Shown here: in pieces, positions 6,619-14,787 of the stretch
Layout of the letters: each line of letters opens with the position of its first letter
Position numbering within the stretch: position 1 is the stretch's first letter
Assembly (NCBI GenBank): GCA_040877445.1
Contig: JBBDNT010000239.1
Span: 1-15,076, forward strand
DNA: 15,076 nucleotides
DNA from: JBBDNT01 sp040877445
GTDB taxonomy: Bacteria > Planctomycetota > Planctomycetia > Planctomycetales > Planctomycetaceae
Direction: 5' to 3'
The notes under the pieces: model-generated
What the model was told of the DNA's origin: nothing
Database searches by the model: none
What the model saw: only the letters and a program-made list of their open reading frames with translations
Position numbers and translations under genes: made by a program

Positions 6619-8013
6619 TCACTTCGGCGCCGCGGCTTTCCAGCCGCCTTTCAGCAATCGCCGCATCTCCGCCAGCACATCGCGATGGGCGGCGCTGCCG
6701 ATGAAGTTCACGTATTCGTGCGAGTCGGCTTCGAGGTCGTACAACTGGGCCGTCTTCTCGTCGCCCCATTCGACGTAGGCGTAGCGCTCGGTGCGAACAC
6801 GGCGGCCGATGACCTGCGGCTTTTCCTCGTCGAGTGCCCGCTGCGCCTCCGATGGATTCTCGACGGTCTGCCCGGGGAGCGGGCGTTCCGTCTGCGTGAA
6901 GGCCGCCTTCTTCCACGGCCGTTCGGGATCCTTCAACAGCGGAACGAAGCTCGTTCCCTCGATCGAATCCGGCACCGGCAAACCGCACGCGTCGGCGAGC
7001 GTGGGGTAGACGTCGATGTGCTCGACCAGCCGCGGCGAGACCCGCCCCCCGCGCACTCCGGGCGCGGCGACGATCAGCGGGATGCGGCAAGACTCCTCGA
7101 ACAGCGACCGCTTGCCCCAGAAGCCGTGCTCGCCGAAGTGCATGCCGTGATCGCCGACGAGCAGCACGACGGTGTTCTCCCACAACTTCATGCGGTCGAG
7201 CGCGTCGAGGAGCACGCCGAGTTGCGCGTCGGTGTAGGCGTAGCGGGCCTGGAAGTCGGCGATGCGTTTCCGCTTTTGCTCGTCGGTCCATTCGTCGTGC
7301 TCGGGCCGCGTCTGGTCCCATGCCCGGGCGACCGCGGGGATGTCTTTCCGGTGTTCGGCCGGCTCTTCGCGGAGGACGACTTTCTCCGGCGGGTACGCTT
7401 CGTAATACTTCGCGGGCACCCGCCAGCCGGAATGCGGCTCCTTCAATCCCACCGCGATGAAGAACGGCCGGTCCCGCGGCTGCTCCATCAGTTCGATCGT
7501 GCGGCGGACGACTCGGCCGCCATTGAAGTTCGCGTCCGGATCGTCGCGGTCGCGTTCGGAAAGCGCCGGCTTGGGATCGCCTTCGGTCAGCTCGAATTCG
7601 ACCTGCGTCGAAGCGAAGCCGACCGAATGAACCACCTTCCCCACCGCCGCGGTGAAATAGCCCTGCTCGCGGAAGTAGTGAGGCATCCACGCGGCGTCGC
7701 GCAACTCCTTCTGGAGCGTTCCGGGGCGGCGGCCGCTGAGGAACGACGTCCGCGACGGCATGCAGAACGGGTTCTGGCAGTAGGCCCGGTCGAACCGCAC
7801 GCCGCGGGCGGCGAGGCGCTCGATCTGCGGAGTCCGCACGAGATCGCTGCCGTAGGCGCTGATCTTGTCGTTCATGTCGTCGAGGGTGATGAAGATCACG
7901 TTCGGCCGTGGCGATTCGGTTTGGGCGGCGAGATCGGCGGAATATGCCGCCGGCCACGCGAACGCCACCACGACCGCGACGGCGCCCAGTGATGATTTCC
8001 GCGCTGGCGTCAT
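6619..8013 (-). CDS. secreted type I sulfatase, iduronate-2-sulfatase-like
   Basis: This 464-residue enzyme hydrolyses sulfate esters, probably on a polysaccharide. A signal peptide covers about 1-25 (MTPARKSSLGAV, then a hydrophobic run to AYSA), so it acts outside the cytoplasm. Asp45 and Asp46 (TLDDM), Cys84 and Arg88 (CMPSR), Lys126 and His129 (GKVVH), His194 (KEPH), Asp288 and His289 (GDHG) and Lys301 match the S1 sulfatase active site, closest to the iduronate-2-sulfatase subgroup. Cys84 must be converted to formylglycine by an enzyme not in this window. The ATG at 8013 is chosen because GAGGAG lies about nine bases upstream; an upstream TTG (8043) would place that site inside the gene. 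It is a paralogue of the next upstream sulfatase, 280 bases away. The natural substrate is not predictable from sequence. Confidence 0.93.
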   Translation of the reverse strand: MTPARKSSLGAVAVVVAFAWPAAYSADLAAQTESPRPNVIFITLDDMNDKISAYGSDLVRTPQIERLAARGVRFDRAYCQNPFCMPSRTSFLSGRRPGTLQKELRDAAWMPHYFREQGYFTAAVGKVVHSVGFASTQVEFELTEGDPKPALSERDRDDPDANFNGGRVVRRTIELMEQPRDRPFFIAVGLKEPHSGWRVPAKYYEAYPPEKVVLREEPAEHRKDIPAVARAWDQTRPEHDEWTDEQKRKRIADFQARYAYTDAQLGVLLDALDRMKLWENTVVLLVGDHGMHFGEHGFWGKRSLFEESCRIPLIVAAPGVRGGRVSPRLVEHIDVYPTLADACGLPVPDSIEGTSFVPLLKDPERPWKKAAFTQTERPLPGQTVENPSEAQRALDEEKPQVIGRRVRTERYAYVEWGDEKTAQLYDLEADSHEYVNFIGSAAHRDVLAEMRRLLKGGWKAAAPK

Positions 8014-8036
8014 CGATCGAGTCTCCTCATTCAGTA

Positions 8037-8236
8037 GTTCCAAGTTCCAGGATTTCGCTCAGACGGGCCGTCATTCCCGCGAAGGCGGGAATCCAGTCCC
8101 ACGCCGCAGCGGCAACGGTACGTGAGGCCAACTCCCGCATCCGCTGGATGCCCGCCCCCGCCTTCGCGAGGGCAGGCACTTCGCGGGCATGACGCGCGGT
8201 GCGGCGTCGCCGAACTGCCGACACGGAACTTGGAAC
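8037..8236. mobile_element. 200-bp MITE-like element with 12-bp perfect inverted ends
   Basis: GTTCCAAGTTCC (8037-8048) and its exact reverse complement (8225-8236) bound a non-coding segment. Inside are two opposed copies of a palindromic repeat of the GTCATTCCCGCGAA...GGGAATCCAG type, at 8069-8096 and 8144-8194; the right copy is longer and diverged. Such sequences are widespread in bacterial genomes and appear as AKAGIQ-type peptides in false gene models. Structure and lack of coding suggest a non-autonomous element or REP-pair. It fills most of the gap between the two sulfatase genes. Confidence 0.55.
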
Positions 8237-8293
8237 GACTGTCATTCGGAATGGGATCGCCTTTCAGGCATGGGCGTCGCGGCGGCGAGCGGT

Positions 8294-9625
8294 TCACTGG
8301 CTGGAACGCGCGGGGCGAGCTTGCTCCGCGAACAGCCGCCGCATCTCCGCCACCGTGGCGGCGTGCGCGGGATCCCGCGCCAGGTTGACGTGTTCCCGCG
8401 GGTCGTCTTCGTGATCGAACAGCATCGCGTCGCGACCGTCGTTCCACTCGGCGTAGCGATAGCGCTCGGTGCGGACCCCGCGCCCCTTCTGATACGCGTT
8501 GGTCCACGAATAGGCCGCCGGCTTCCACGCGCGTTCAGGATCGTCCAGCAGCGGAGCGAAGCTCGTTCCCTCGAGACCTTCCGGCGGCCTTAGCCCGCAT
8601 AGATCGACGAACGTGGGAAAGATGTCGATCATCTCGACCAGCCGCGGCGAGACCGCGCCCGTCTTCTTTCCGGGCGCGACGACGATCAGCGGCACGTGCA
8701 ACGACGCTTCGAACAGCGTCCGCTTGTCGTAGATCTTCCCCTGGTCGCCGAGATGCCGGCCGTGATCGCTGACGAACAGCACGACGGTGTTCTCCCACGC
8801 ATCGAGCCGATCGAGACCGTCCATCAATTTGCCGATGTCGGCGTCGAGCGTCGAGATGGCGGCGTAGTACGATTGCAGGTGCTTGCGATGCTCGGCGTCG
8901 GCGATGTCCGCCCGCGTGTTGATTCCCTCGAAGGCGGCGGCGGGGAGATCGTCGCGGACGTTCGCCGGCTCGTCGACCGGCGGGATGCTCTCGGGCGGAT
9001 ATTGCGCCATGAACTCCGGCGTGGTGCGGCGAAACGAGAGGTGCGTGTGCGCGGGACCGTAAGCCACGAACAGCGGCTTGTCCTTGTGCTCTTTCATCAG
9101 TTCGAGAACGGCGTCCGGAGTGAACGCGCGGGACCGCACGTCCCACTTCATGTGCGACGACGGGCCGGTCGCGTGCGACATCTTCCCCACCGAGATGCTC
9201 GTGTATCCCCGCTTGCTGAAATACTCGGGCATCCACTCGACGCCGGGAAAGCCGTCCCGCTTCCAGAGGGGGTCGCCGAGTCCGCCGGGGGTGTGCCTTC
9301 CGCTGAGGAACGAACCGCGCGCGGGGCTGCACACCGGATGCTGCACGTAGGCCCGCTCGAACCGCACGCCGCGCTTCGCGAGCCGGTCGAGATGCGGTGT
9401 CTTGACGAACGGATGCCCGTAGCAGCCCAGGTCGCTTCGCAGATCGTCCACGACGATGAACAGCACATTCAGCGGACGCGACCGTGCCGTTTCCGGCTCC
9501 GCCGCGGCGGAAGCCGCTTGCGGCAACGCGAGCAGCGCCATCGCGAACCACGTCGCACAGCACGCCGCACGGGTTCCGGTCATGGCGAGTCGTCGGACGG
9601 ATCGCCGGACATGGTTGTGCTGCAT
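8294..9625 (-). CDS. secreted type I sulfatase, second paralogue
   Basis: This 443-residue S1 sulfatase has Asp60 and Asp61 (VVDDL), Cys99 and Arg103 in CSPAR followed by GSFLSGR, Lys148 and His151 (GKMSH), His195, Asp287 and His288 (SDHG) and Lys301. The Cys-X-Pro-X-Arg core needed for formylglycine formation is intact, although Ala replaces the usual Ser. The N-terminus has an arginine-rich lead and a hydrophobic segment (TWFAMALLALPQAASAAA, 25-42) typical of an export signal. The ATG at 9625 follows AAGGG by about eleven bases; an alternative ATG at 9583 leaves a shorter signal peptide and lacks a ribosome binding site. The C-terminal half closely parallels the neighbouring sulfatase (SPRLVE, EGTSF, DPER), pointing to duplication and divergence. 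The substrate is unknown, but the pair probably acts on related sulfated glycans. Confidence 0.92.
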   Translation of the reverse strand: MQHNHVRRSVRRLAMTGTRAACCATWFAMALLALPQAASAAAEPETARSRPLNVLFIVVDDLRSDLGCYGHPFVKTPHLDRLAKRGVRFERAYVQHPVCSPARGSFLSGRHTPGGLGDPLWKRDGFPGVEWMPEYFSKRGYTSISVGKMSHATGPSSHMKWDVRSRAFTPDAVLELMKEHKDKPLFVAYGPAHTHLSFRRTTPEFMAQYPPESIPPVDEPANVRDDLPAAAFEGINTRADIADAEHRKHLQSYYAAISTLDADIGKLMDGLDRLDAWENTVVLFVSDHGRHLGDQGKIYDKRTLFEASLHVPLIVVAPGKKTGAVSPRLVEMIDIFPTFVDLCGLRPPEGLEGTSFAPLLDDPERAWKPAAYSWTNAYQKGRGVRTERYRYAEWNDGRDAMLFDHEDDPREHVNLARDPAHAATVAEMRRLFAEQARPARSSQ

Positions 9626-9787
9626 GATGCGTGGCCCTTGGAAATCCGGATGTGGAGCGCCGCGACGCGCGCGGGAGGTTCCCGCGTCGGGCGCTTTGAT
9701 CGTTCGCGCCGATTGCATCATTCACGATTCCTGTTGGCCGTCAGTGTCGGTGGCCTGCCTGTGGGAAAGACTCTTGCCGATTCGAAT

Positions 9788-9803
9788 CGCGGAACAGTCC
9801 GCG
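9788..9803. other. 6-bp hairpin
   Basis: CGCGGA pairs with TCCGCG around an ACAG loop. There is no T run on either side. It may help stop or stabilise transcripts from the propeller gene, but this is speculative. Confidence 0.3.
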
Positions 9804-9820
9804 GATCCGGATCATGGCGG

Positions 9821-9837
9821 GTTCCGCCGCGCGGAAC
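9821..9837 (-). terminator. 7-bp hairpin 45 bases after the propeller gene, terminator-like without T tract
   Basis: GTTCCGC and GCGGAAC form a perfect stem around a CGC loop. It lies just downstream of the propeller gene on its strand. No T-rich tail follows, so intrinsic termination is doubtful; a processing or stability role is possible. The stem sequence GCGGAAC is shared with the hairpin at 9788-9803. Confidence 0.3.
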
Positions 9838-9881
9838 GATCCGCAGCGACCCCGCCGGCGTCGAACGGCGACGGGGACGAA

Positions 9882-12875
9882 TCAAGAGCCGGGGTTCGAC
9901 GCGCGCGGCTCGAGCGGCACGCGCTCCTCGGCATGATATTCCAGCCGCACGCTCAACAGCCGATAGTTGCCGGGATCGGCGATGAACAGCCGCCGGTCCG
10001 TATGCGTGGCGAGATACGGCGCGTAGAACAGCGCCACTTCATCTCCGCCGATCGAGCGGACCGGCGAGCGGGGGGCGTCAGCCCCCCGGTGCGCACCGCC
10101 CGGCTCACGCCGGCCGCTCACCAGCGGCATCCCGTCATCGGCGTTGCCGTACCGGCCGATCCGCAGAATCAGGTTGCCGGCCGAATCGAGCACGGCGACG
10201 CTGTAGTGGTCGAGTTCCGGCACGAAGCTTCGCGCGAGGTAATCGAGCGCGAAGCGGGCGTTGTAGCAGTTGCAGCCTCCGGTGCCGGGGGCGTTCTTGC
10301 CGGCGAAACCCACGCCGCCGTAAAACCATTCGGCCCCCTCGACCCAGGAACGCGCGGCGAATCCGCCGGCGAGGTCGGGGGCGCGATCCGGCTTCAGTCC
10401 GTCCGTCAGCTTCAGCGGAATCTTTTCCGAGTTGCTCACCATCTTCGCCCGCTTGGGCGCGACCTTCACCAGTGTGGAGGACATGTGATTGAAGTATCGC
10501 TGTCCGTCGAGCACCCGCGTCGCCCCGGAGAGGAAGTACAGGTTGCCGTCGCGGTCCATTTCGACGCCGTCGAGGTTCGTGAGTCCCGGCACGGCGTCCT
10601 CGTGCAGGAACTTTCCGTGCGTATCGAAGGCGTGCACCTCGCCGAACCGCACGCGGCCGGGGAAGATCCGCGGGACGTAGGCCTGCCCGTCTCCCTTGGT
10701 GGCCTCGGTGTACACGTCCTTTCGGACGAGCGTCGAAAACTCGTTCTTGTCGTGATTGTTGACGGCGATCGCGATTTCTCCCTTGGGCGAAATGCCCATC
10801 CCGCCGTGATGGTGCAGCCCGGCCTGCATCACGGGCAGCCGAATCGCCGACGCGATCTCCGCCTCCTTGCGGTCGCTGCTCGAACTGGTATGCAGCTTGG
10901 CCTTCTGTTCGCCGTAGTCGAACGGCACTTCCATCCAGTTTCGCGCGGGATCGTGGCGGGCGACGTAGTAGAAGGTCCGCAGGTAGGCCATGCCGTCCGG
11001 GCCGAACGCCATGTCCTCCGCGTCGAAGGGCAAATCGTCGATGGCGATCTTGCCGGTCGCCGGGTCGATCCGCACGAGGTCCTTGAACGACTTGCCGACC
11101 GCGGCGTCCGCCTCGGCCACGTACAAGATTCCCGTTTTCGGGTTCACGTACAGCCGCTGTCGGAAATAAGCGGGCGCATCGGTCTGGACGACCGATTGCT
11201 CGGCATCTTCGGCGAAGTCCCGCTTGAGCTTGAGTTCGTCGTCGTCGAGTGTGAACAGGCGGATGTTGTTCGACATGAGGTTCCCCTTGTCGGCGCTCAA
11301 TGCGTCCCGCCGCCCCCACTCCGCCACGATCCAGATCGTCGGCTTCTCCGCCCAGGAGTCGAGCGCCGCCCGGAAGGGATAGCCCAAACCGCGACTCGGC
11401 ACCGAGGGCAGCGGCAACTCGCACACCAGCTTCGGCACCGGGTTCTCGAACGACTCGAGAATGGTCAGCGCCGAGTCGAACGTCTCGCTCGCGCGCGGCT
11501 GCCGCGCGGAACTCGGCACGCGGAATCGCGGACGGTTGCCGCGGCTCTTGCCGCCCGAGTCGTCCGGCAAGTACCACGAGAAGACGTACAGCTCCTTGGT
11601 TCGGTGGTGGATTTCCAGGTGAGCCGGCGCGGGGGTGTCGATCGACTTGAGGTGCGTCCCGTCCGGCGAAAAGACCTGGATGCGATCGTTGCCGTAGTCG
11701 CAGACGTGGATCCGTCCTGCGTCGTCCACGGTGACGGAACTCGGCATCCGGAACCGGCCGGGCGCATTCCCGGCGTCGGACGTTTTCGATCCACCGAGAA
11801 ACACTTCCAGCTTGTCGCCCTTCTCGAAATCGACCCGCGCGACGACCGGAAGCCAGTCGTAGGAGCTGATGAGCACGATGTCCTTGCTGGCGGTCGATCC
11901 CTGCGCCCGCACGTACCCGGTGAGGTACAGCCAGCGCCCGTCCGGACTGAAGGCCGCACTCCGCGGCGGAACCTTTCGGTCGTCGCGGCCGAAGCTCCCG
12001 CGGGCTTCCTGCTCGAACGTCACATCGGGACCGCCGAGCGGCAAGCCTCCCGTGCCGCCGTCCGTTGCCAGCCGGTTCAGCCGGAGCCGCGCCAGGGCGA
12101 TCCGCCCATCGCGGACCGCCATCGTCGAGGCGGCGTTGCCGGACACGGCGCCGTGCCAGTTGTTGTGCTTGTCGGTCCCGACGCCCAATTCGTTCAATCC
12201 CGCGTTCTTGCCGGAACTGAGGAGCGTCGCCTGATGGTGCCCTTCGCGCATCGGCAGCGACCGTCCCGAATGCGGCAACTCGCGACGAGTCAGCCCCTGC
12301 ACCTCGTCGAGCTTCCCCGCCGGAAAGGGATACACCGCGCGGGCGTAATTCCCGTCGTGATCGTAGAGGTTCACGTAATCGAGCACTTTGCCGTCGTACA
12401 CGTAAACTCCCTCCGCGGTCGCGACCATCGGCAACGCGTCCGGGCCGACGCGCTTCTTCGGCTCCCAGTACAGCGTCCGCTCGAACCGCGGCTTGAGCCC
12501 CAGCGAGACCCGCACCGAGCACGACGCCTTGTCGTCGATGTACCGCCCCTGGTCGTCTTTGCCGTCCCACACCAGCGTTTGCGCCAGCGAATCGGCCTGC
12601 AGCGGCGCCGGCGCATTCGGCCCCAGCACCCCCGAGGCCAGATGCCGCACGATCCGCCCGGAAGCATCCTCGACGACGACCGTCACGTCGCAGTTCCCCT
12701 TGGATGTGAAGCGGACCGTCACCCGGTCGCCGTCCCGTTCGATCCGCGGCTTCTCCGCGAACTCGAAAACCTCTTGACGCTTGATGCGGAACTCGTCGAT
12801 GTCGGCGGCTTCGGCCGGCCGGAGCGTGGGGAGTGCCAAGAGCAGACCGGCGATGCAGATCGTGGTGCGATGCAT
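9882..12875 (-). CDS. large secreted beta-propeller (NHL-type) protein with FlgD-like N-terminal domain
   Basis: This 997-residue exported protein starts with a signal peptide (MHRTTICIAGLLLALPTLRP, then AEA). About 48-126 is an FlgD-like immunoglobulin-type domain (VTVVVEDASGRIVRHL, LVWDGKDDQGRYI). The rest consists of propeller-like repeats, clearest near 368-425 (GRFRMPSSVTVDDAGRIHV, DRIQVFSPDGTHLKSID) and near the C-terminus (HYSVAVLDSAGNLILRIG; LFIADPGNYRLLSVRLEY). Such proteins usually bind ligands or act as scaffolds or lyase-like enzymes at the cell surface; no catalytic motif is certain. Residues about 919-939 come from a palindromic repeat inserted in frame. The ATG at 12875 is favoured because the signal peptide begins there; the frame is open to 13007. 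Neighbours are a secreted sulfatase (256 bases downstream) and a secreted amidohydrolase (190 bases upstream). Confidence 0.85.
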   Translation of the reverse strand: MHRTTICIAGLLLALPTLRPAEAADIDEFRIKRQEVFEFAEKPRIERDGDRVTVRFTSKGNCDVTVVVEDASGRIVRHLASGVLGPNAPAPLQADSLAQTLVWDGKDDQGRYIDDKASCSVRVSLGLKPRFERTLYWEPKKRVGPDALPMVATAEGVYVYDGKVLDYVNLYDHDGNYARAVYPFPAGKLDEVQGLTRRELPHSGRSLPMREGHHQATLLSSGKNAGLNELGVGTDKHNNWHGAVSGNAASTMAVRDGRIALARLRLNRLATDGGTGGLPLGGPDVTFEQEARGSFGRDDRKVPPRSAAFSPDGRWLYLTGYVRAQGSTASKDIVLISSYDWLPVVARVDFEKGDKLEVFLGGSKTSDAGNAPGRFRMPSSVTVDDAGRIHVCDYGNDRIQVFSPDGTHLKSIDTPAPAHLEIHHRTKELYVFSWYLPDDSGGKSRGNRPRFRVPSSARQPRASETFDSALTILESFENPVPKLVCELPLPSVPSRGLGYPFRAALDSWAEKPTIWIVAEWGRRDALSADKGNLMSNNIRLFTLDDDELKLKRDFAEDAEQSVVQTDAPAYFRQRLYVNPKTGILYVAEADAAVGKSFKDLVRIDPATGKIAIDDLPFDAEDMAFGPDGMAYLRTFYYVARHDPARNWMEVPFDYGEQKAKLHTSSSSDRKEAEIASAIRLPVMQAGLHHHGGMGISPKGEIAIAVNNHDKNEFSTLVRKDVYTEATKGDGQAYVPRIFPGRVRFGEVHAFDTHGKFLHEDAVPGLTNLDGVEMDRDGNLYFLSGATRVLDGQRYFNHMSSTLVKVAPKRAKMVSNSEKIPLKLTDGLKPDRAPDLAGGFAARSWVEGAEWFYGGVGFAGKNAPGTGGCNCYNARFALDYLARSFVPELDHYSVAVLDSAGNLILRIGRYGNADDGMPLVSGRREPGGAHRGADAPRSPVRSIGGDEVALFYAPYLATHTDRRLFIADPGNYRLLSVRLEYHAEERVPLEPRASNPGS
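10063..10124. repeat. palindromic dispersed repeat inserted in frame in the propeller gene
   Basis: Three palindromes lie side by side: GGGGGGC-GTCA-GCCCCCC (10070-10087), GGTGCGCACC (10088-10097) and CCGGC-TCAC-GCCGG (10100-10113). The encoded Arg/Gly/Pro/Ala-rich peptide (RREPGGAHRGADAPR) interrupts an otherwise propeller-like sequence. The insertion keeps the reading frame on both sides. The outer limits are approximate. Confidence 0.65.
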
Positions 12876-12921
12876 GTCGGGATCTCGAACCGGAAAGCGG
12901 GAAGGGTCAGGGTCAACAACG

Positions 12922-12950
12922 ATTCTACCGTGGCCGAGCCACTGCGAACA
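12922..12950 (-). promoter_or_regulatory. possible promoter with dyad for the propeller gene
   Basis: On the minus strand a TAGAAT (-10-like, 12927-12922) ends 46 bases before the ATG. About 17 bases upstream of it is a weak TGTTCG (-35-like). Between them lies the dyad GTGGC-TCG-GCCAC (12942-12930), a position where a repressor could block polymerase. The match to sigma-70 consensus is partial and chance is not excluded. Confidence 0.3.
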
Positions 12951-13065
12951 GCGTCGCTCTCCGCCCCGCGGCGCGTGCCGTGCGGCGATCGCGGACTGCA
13001 TCGTCATCGCCCAACCGGCTCAGCGATCGGCGGACCGATCGAGTCGAAGACCCTCGTCGATCGAT

Positions 13066-14787
13066 TCAGCGGCGCGGTTCTCCTTTTCGCCCGGCATTCT
13101 CGATGACGACGCCCGGCAGCGCCCCTGTCGGCTGATCGTGTTCGACGACGACCGTGCCGCCCACGAGCACCAGGTCGAGACCAACGCTCGTGCGGTGCGG
13201 ATCCTCGAACGTGGCGCGGTCGCGGATTCGTTCCGGATCGAAGACCACCACGTCGGCGTGGAATCCTTCGCGGATCAGCCCACGATCGCGGAGTCCGAGA
13301 ATTTGCGCCGGCAACGAACTGGAGGAACGAACCGCGTGCTCGATGGAAATCGCCCGCCGCGCGAGGGCGTAATGGCGAATCTTTCGCGGAAAACTGCCGT
13401 AGTAACGGGCGTGGTCCGGTTCGTCCTCCGGAAGGGTGATGCGGGCGTCGGTCGCGGTGGCGGTCCACGGGGTGGCGGCGAACGCTTCGACGTCCGCCTC
13501 GGACATCGAGAACCCCCGCAGCCGCACGCCGCCCGGCACGTGCGCGTCTCCTGCGAGCTGCAGCTTGAAGACCATCTCGACCGGCTCGATCTTGGACTCG
13601 CGGGCCAGTTCGTGCAGGCTGCGGCCGACCTGCGTCGAGTCGGGCGACTCCATCACCACGATGTTCTCCGCCCCGCCGCGGCGGACGATCTCGCGGGCCA
13701 CGTCCTTCCGCAGGTCGGCCGCCGATTCGTCGTCGGCAAGGACTTTTTCGAGCAGAGCGGCGTGATCGACCCGGGGCTGGTCCGCTTTCGGCCCGGGATA
13801 CTTCGGCGCGAGCGTGACTTCGGCCCCCTTGCCGAAGGCCCAGCCCGGAATCAGCGTGATCCGCCCGTCGCTGCCGGAGGTGTTGTATGGGTACTGGTCG
13901 GCGTAGATGCTGATGCCTTCCGCGCGGGCGCGGTCGATGAGTTGGATGAGCACGCCGCTGGAACCCCAGAAGTCGGTCCCGCGGGCCTTGATGTGCGTGG
14001 CGACGACGGTCGCCTTCGTCCGGCGGCCGACGTCGATCAACTCGAGGATGTTGTCGACCATCGTGGGTTGGCCGGGGGGATGGCGGCTGGGGACGTACCA
14101 CATGGGGTCGGCGCCGCTGGCCCGCTCGTGGACGATGTACGCTCCGCCGTAGGGGACGATCTCCTCGACGAGCGCGACGATCTCGTCGGGCGTGCTCCAG
14201 ATTCCGGGGACGTATTCCAGTCCCGCGGTCAGGCCGAACGCCCCGGCCTCCATCCCTTCGCGGACGAGCTTCCGCATCGCATCGATTTCGCCGGGCGTGG
14301 CCGAGCGGCGGAAGTTCTCGCCGAGCGTTTCGCGGCGAATGGTGTTGTGCCCCACCATCAGGATCGCGTTCATTCCGATCCGCCCCTGAGCCAATCGCCG
14401 CTTCTGCTCGGGGACCGCGAGCGGGCTGTAACCGTCCGGGTTGAGGACCGCCGTGGTGATTCCCTGCGTTACCAGATTGGGCGCGGCCCGCCGCCGCGCG
14501 TCTTCGGAAAGAAATCCTTCCGCGGCATGGCTGTGCAGGTCGATGAAGCCGGGACAGACGATCTTCCCATCGGCGTCGAAGCGGCGTTTCGCATCCCGCG
14601 CGGACAACTCGCCGATCGCGACGATCCTTCCGTCGCGAATGCCGACATCGGCGGCGAACCACGGGTTGCCCGTGCCATCCATCACGCGGCCGCCCACGAT
14701 GACGAGGTCGAGCGGCGCGTCCGGGTCGGCAGCGACGGCGGCGGTCGGAAAACATACCAGCAGCGCGGTCGAAATCCAGCGGAGCAT
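13066..14787 (-). CDS. secreted amidohydrolase, N-acyl-D-amino-acid deacylase (D-aminoacylase) family
   Basis: This 573-residue protein has a signal peptide (MLRWISTALLVCFPTAAVAA) and then an amidohydrolase fold. LVIVGGRVMDGTG (28-40) opens the small beta domain. His85 and His87 (DLHSHA), His220 (IVHERASG), His265 (ATHIKA) and Asp447 (ATDARI) match the metal and catalytic positions of D-aminoacylases. YYGSFPRKIR (462-471) and SLPAQILGLRDRG (491-503) are family signatures. The family removes acyl groups from N-acyl-D-amino acids or related dipeptides. At 116-119 the usual GNCG, whose Cys bridges metal in characterised D-aminoacylases, is replaced by NPDG, so metal use and substrate may differ. 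The ATG at 14787 follows a strong GGGAGG by four bases. Export suggests action on cell-wall or environmental peptides. The family call is firm and the substrate unknown. Confidence 0.88.
   Translation of the reverse strand: MLRWISTALLVCFPTAAVAADPDAPLDLVIVGGRVMDGTGNPWFAADVGIRDGRIVAIGELSARDAKRRFDADGKIVCPGFIDLHSHAAEGFLSEDARRRAAPNLVTQGITTAVLNPDGYSPLAVPEQKRRLAQGRIGMNAILMVGHNTIRRETLGENFRRSATPGEIDAMRKLVREGMEAGAFGLTAGLEYVPGIWSTPDEIVALVEEIVPYGGAYIVHERASGADPMWYVPSRHPPGQPTMVDNILELIDVGRRTKATVVATHIKARGTDFWGSSGVLIQLIDRARAEGISIYADQYPYNTSGSDGRITLIPGWAFGKGAEVTLAPKYPGPKADQPRVDHAALLEKVLADDESAADLRKDVAREIVRRGGAENIVVMESPDSTQVGRSLHELARESKIEPVEMVFKLQLAGDAHVPGGVRLRGFSMSEADVEAFAATPWTATATDARITLPEDEPDHARYYGSFPRKIRHYALARRAISIEHAVRSSSSLPAQILGLRDRGLIREGFHADVVVFDPERIRDRATFEDPHRTSVGLDLVLVGGTVVVEHDQPTGALPGVVIENAGRKGEPRR

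Larger units (their letters stand above)
9626..9881. other. gene-free gap with hairpins
   Basis: This is the region between the propeller protein stop and the sulfatase start. It contains two hairpins (9788-9803 and 9821-9837) and otherwise no recognisable gene or repeat. The promoter of the sulfatase, if separate, must lie here, but I cannot define it. Confidence 0.45.

Noticed and set aside
6436..7992. 518-codon plus-strand open frame
   Set aside because: Antisense to the first sulfatase; begins in the dispersed repeat and shows no domain.
8014..8043. Upstream TTG start for the first sulfatase
   Set aside because: It would put the GAGGAG ribosome binding site inside the gene and spoil the signal peptide N-terminus; the ATG at 8013 fits both.
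9456..13106. 1216-codon open frame on the plus strand
   Set aside because: It runs antisense to the propeller gene and parts of its neighbours. Its product is Arg/His/Gly-rich without domains or an export signal, as expected for a shadow frame in G+C-rich DNA.
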